Positions 6,507 to 7,122 of a DNA stretch of 7,122 bases are shown one piece after another; within the stretch, counting starts at the first letter, position 1; each line of letters opens with the position of its first letter. Below the pieces are notes generated by a model. It was not told the origin of the DNA. It made no database searches and worked only from the letters and a program-made list of their open reading frames with translations. The translations under genes and the position numbers were made by a program. Origin of the DNA: Planctomycetota bacterium (GTDB lineage Bacteria > Planctomycetota > Planctomycetia > Planctomycetales > Planctomycetaceae); NCBI GenBank assembly GCA_013151585.1, contig JAADHY010000708.1, positions 1 through 7,122 of the forward strand. Reading direction: 5' to 3'.

Positions 6507-7122
6507 CTACCGAAAGCATATCAATTTCCCGTCGCGGGTGGACAGGTACAGCCGGCCACGGGCTGCGATGAGTCCGTCGAAGGCGGGCACGGTTCTCAGC
6601 TCGTGCGTAGCCAGCTTTCGACCGTCCGAAGTGGAGACCACCCACAGCTCCGCGCCCAACCGGCCTTCCAGTGCGGCGTACGGATCCTTTTCGGGCAAAA
6701 CGTCTGGGGGACCGGCCAAAAACAGCTTATCCCCAGCCAGCACCATGGCTGTTGCTCGCAGCGGAATTCGGTGCGACCACTTCGGCGGCTGAGCCCGCTG
6801 ATAGCCGGGACCCTTTTCACGGTCAGCCGTGTTCGCCGGCAGCACCGGCTCGTTGTCGTTGTCATCCGCGAACAGTTCGTATCCTTTGCCCGGCGTAAAC
6901 GTGGGACTTAAACGCAATCGCTCTGTGAAAACGTGCAATCCGTAGGTCGTCTGATCATCGAACACCAGAATCTGGCCGGCCTTCGGCGCTTTATCGGCAA
7001 AATAGAAACCGGGCCAGCGGTTTGCGTACATCCAATAGATGCGATCGAACCACGTGTCGTCCAAGAAACCGTTGGTCGCGACCAGATGCCGGCCAGTGAT
7101 TCGTGCTCCGAGTGAAGTCGCT
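6507..7122 (-). CDS. PQQ-like beta-propeller protein, C-terminal part (start outside window)
   Basis: The frame is open from the right edge to a TAG at 6509-6507, giving 204 complete residues. The TTG at 7064 is internal, because the frame continues unbroken upstream with GRHLVATNGFLDDTWF. That segment, with IYWMYANRWPGFYFA and ILVFDDQTTYG, matches what I know of large planctomycete PQQ-binding-like (BamB/quinoprotein-fold) propeller proteins. The end (LWVVSTSDGRKLATHEL, then GRLYLSTRDGKLICFR) is two successive propeller strand sets, the last closing the ring. It is probably exported, but the signal peptide lies outside the window. Whether it binds PQQ or is only a structural propeller cannot be judged from this part. 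It is the first gene of the same-strand run and lies 105 bp upstream of the heme/VCBS lipoprotein with no terminator between, suggesting co-transcription. Confidence 0.85.
   Translation of the reverse strand, partial: ATSLGARITGRHLVATNGFLDDTWFDRIYWMYANRWPGFYFADKAPKAGQILVFDDQTTYGLHVFTERLRLSPTFTPGKGYELFADDNDNEPVLPANTADREKGPGYQRAQPPKWSHRIPLRATAMVLAGDKLFLAGPPDVLPEKDPYAALEGRLGAELWVVSTSDGRKLATHELRTVPAFDGLIAARGRLYLSTRDGKLICFR

Noticed and set aside
1..7122. Signs of a mobile element, phage region, tRNA or rRNA
   Set aside because: No transposase, integrase or phage-like product, no flanking inverted repeats around a gene, and no tRNA-like or rRNA-like stretch seen on either strand.

Overview
The window reads as chromosomal DNA of a planctomycete (Planctomycetota). 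This rests on gene families rather than any marker gene: a DUF1559 protein with an FTLIELLVVIAIIAILI prepilin-type N-terminus and an H-x9-DG C-terminus, a CxxCH lipoprotein fused to FG-GAP/VCBS repeats, a cupredoxin-like lipoprotein, and a PQQ-propeller-like protein. All are common in that phylum. The DNA is moderately GC-rich and codon use looks even across the window. I see no RNA gene, CRISPR array, insertion sequence or phage gene.

Left part, + strand (1-1762): the 3' end of a DUF1559 gene (1-144) is followed by a strong intrinsic terminator (191-224) and a second hairpin (226-251). After about 260 bp without a supported gene comes a complete DUF1559 gene (511-1557) with a clear Shine-Dalgarno sequence. 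The last 46 codons of the two genes encode nearly the same protein, so they are tandem paralogues. The second gene is followed by an intrinsic terminator (1723-1762) that lies across the 3' end of the convergent gene from the right.

Right part, - strand (7122 down to 1743): four genes point the same way. In transcription order they are the C-terminal part of a PQQ-like beta-propeller protein (running off the right edge), a lipoprotein with one c-type heme motif plus six calcium-loop FG-GAP/VCBS repeats, a cupredoxin-like lipoprotein with a carboxypeptidase-regulatory-like C-terminal domain, and a membrane-anchored SGNH/GDSL hydrolase carrying TPR repeats. Gaps between them are about 105, 200 and 136 bp, so they may form one loose transcription unit or several short ones.

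How they may work together: three of the four products carry, or resemble, redox domains facing the outside of the cytoplasmic membrane (propeller quinoprotein-like, heme c, type-1-copper-like). An extracytoplasmic electron-transfer or surface-oxidation module is therefore a reasonable hypothesis, but it is inference only. The DUF1559 proteins are pseudopilin-like exported proteins of unknown function. I found no clearly undescribed system. The most interesting points are the redox-flavoured cluster, the TPR pair inserted inside the SGNH catalytic domain, and the terminator whose loop contains the convergent gene's stop codon.
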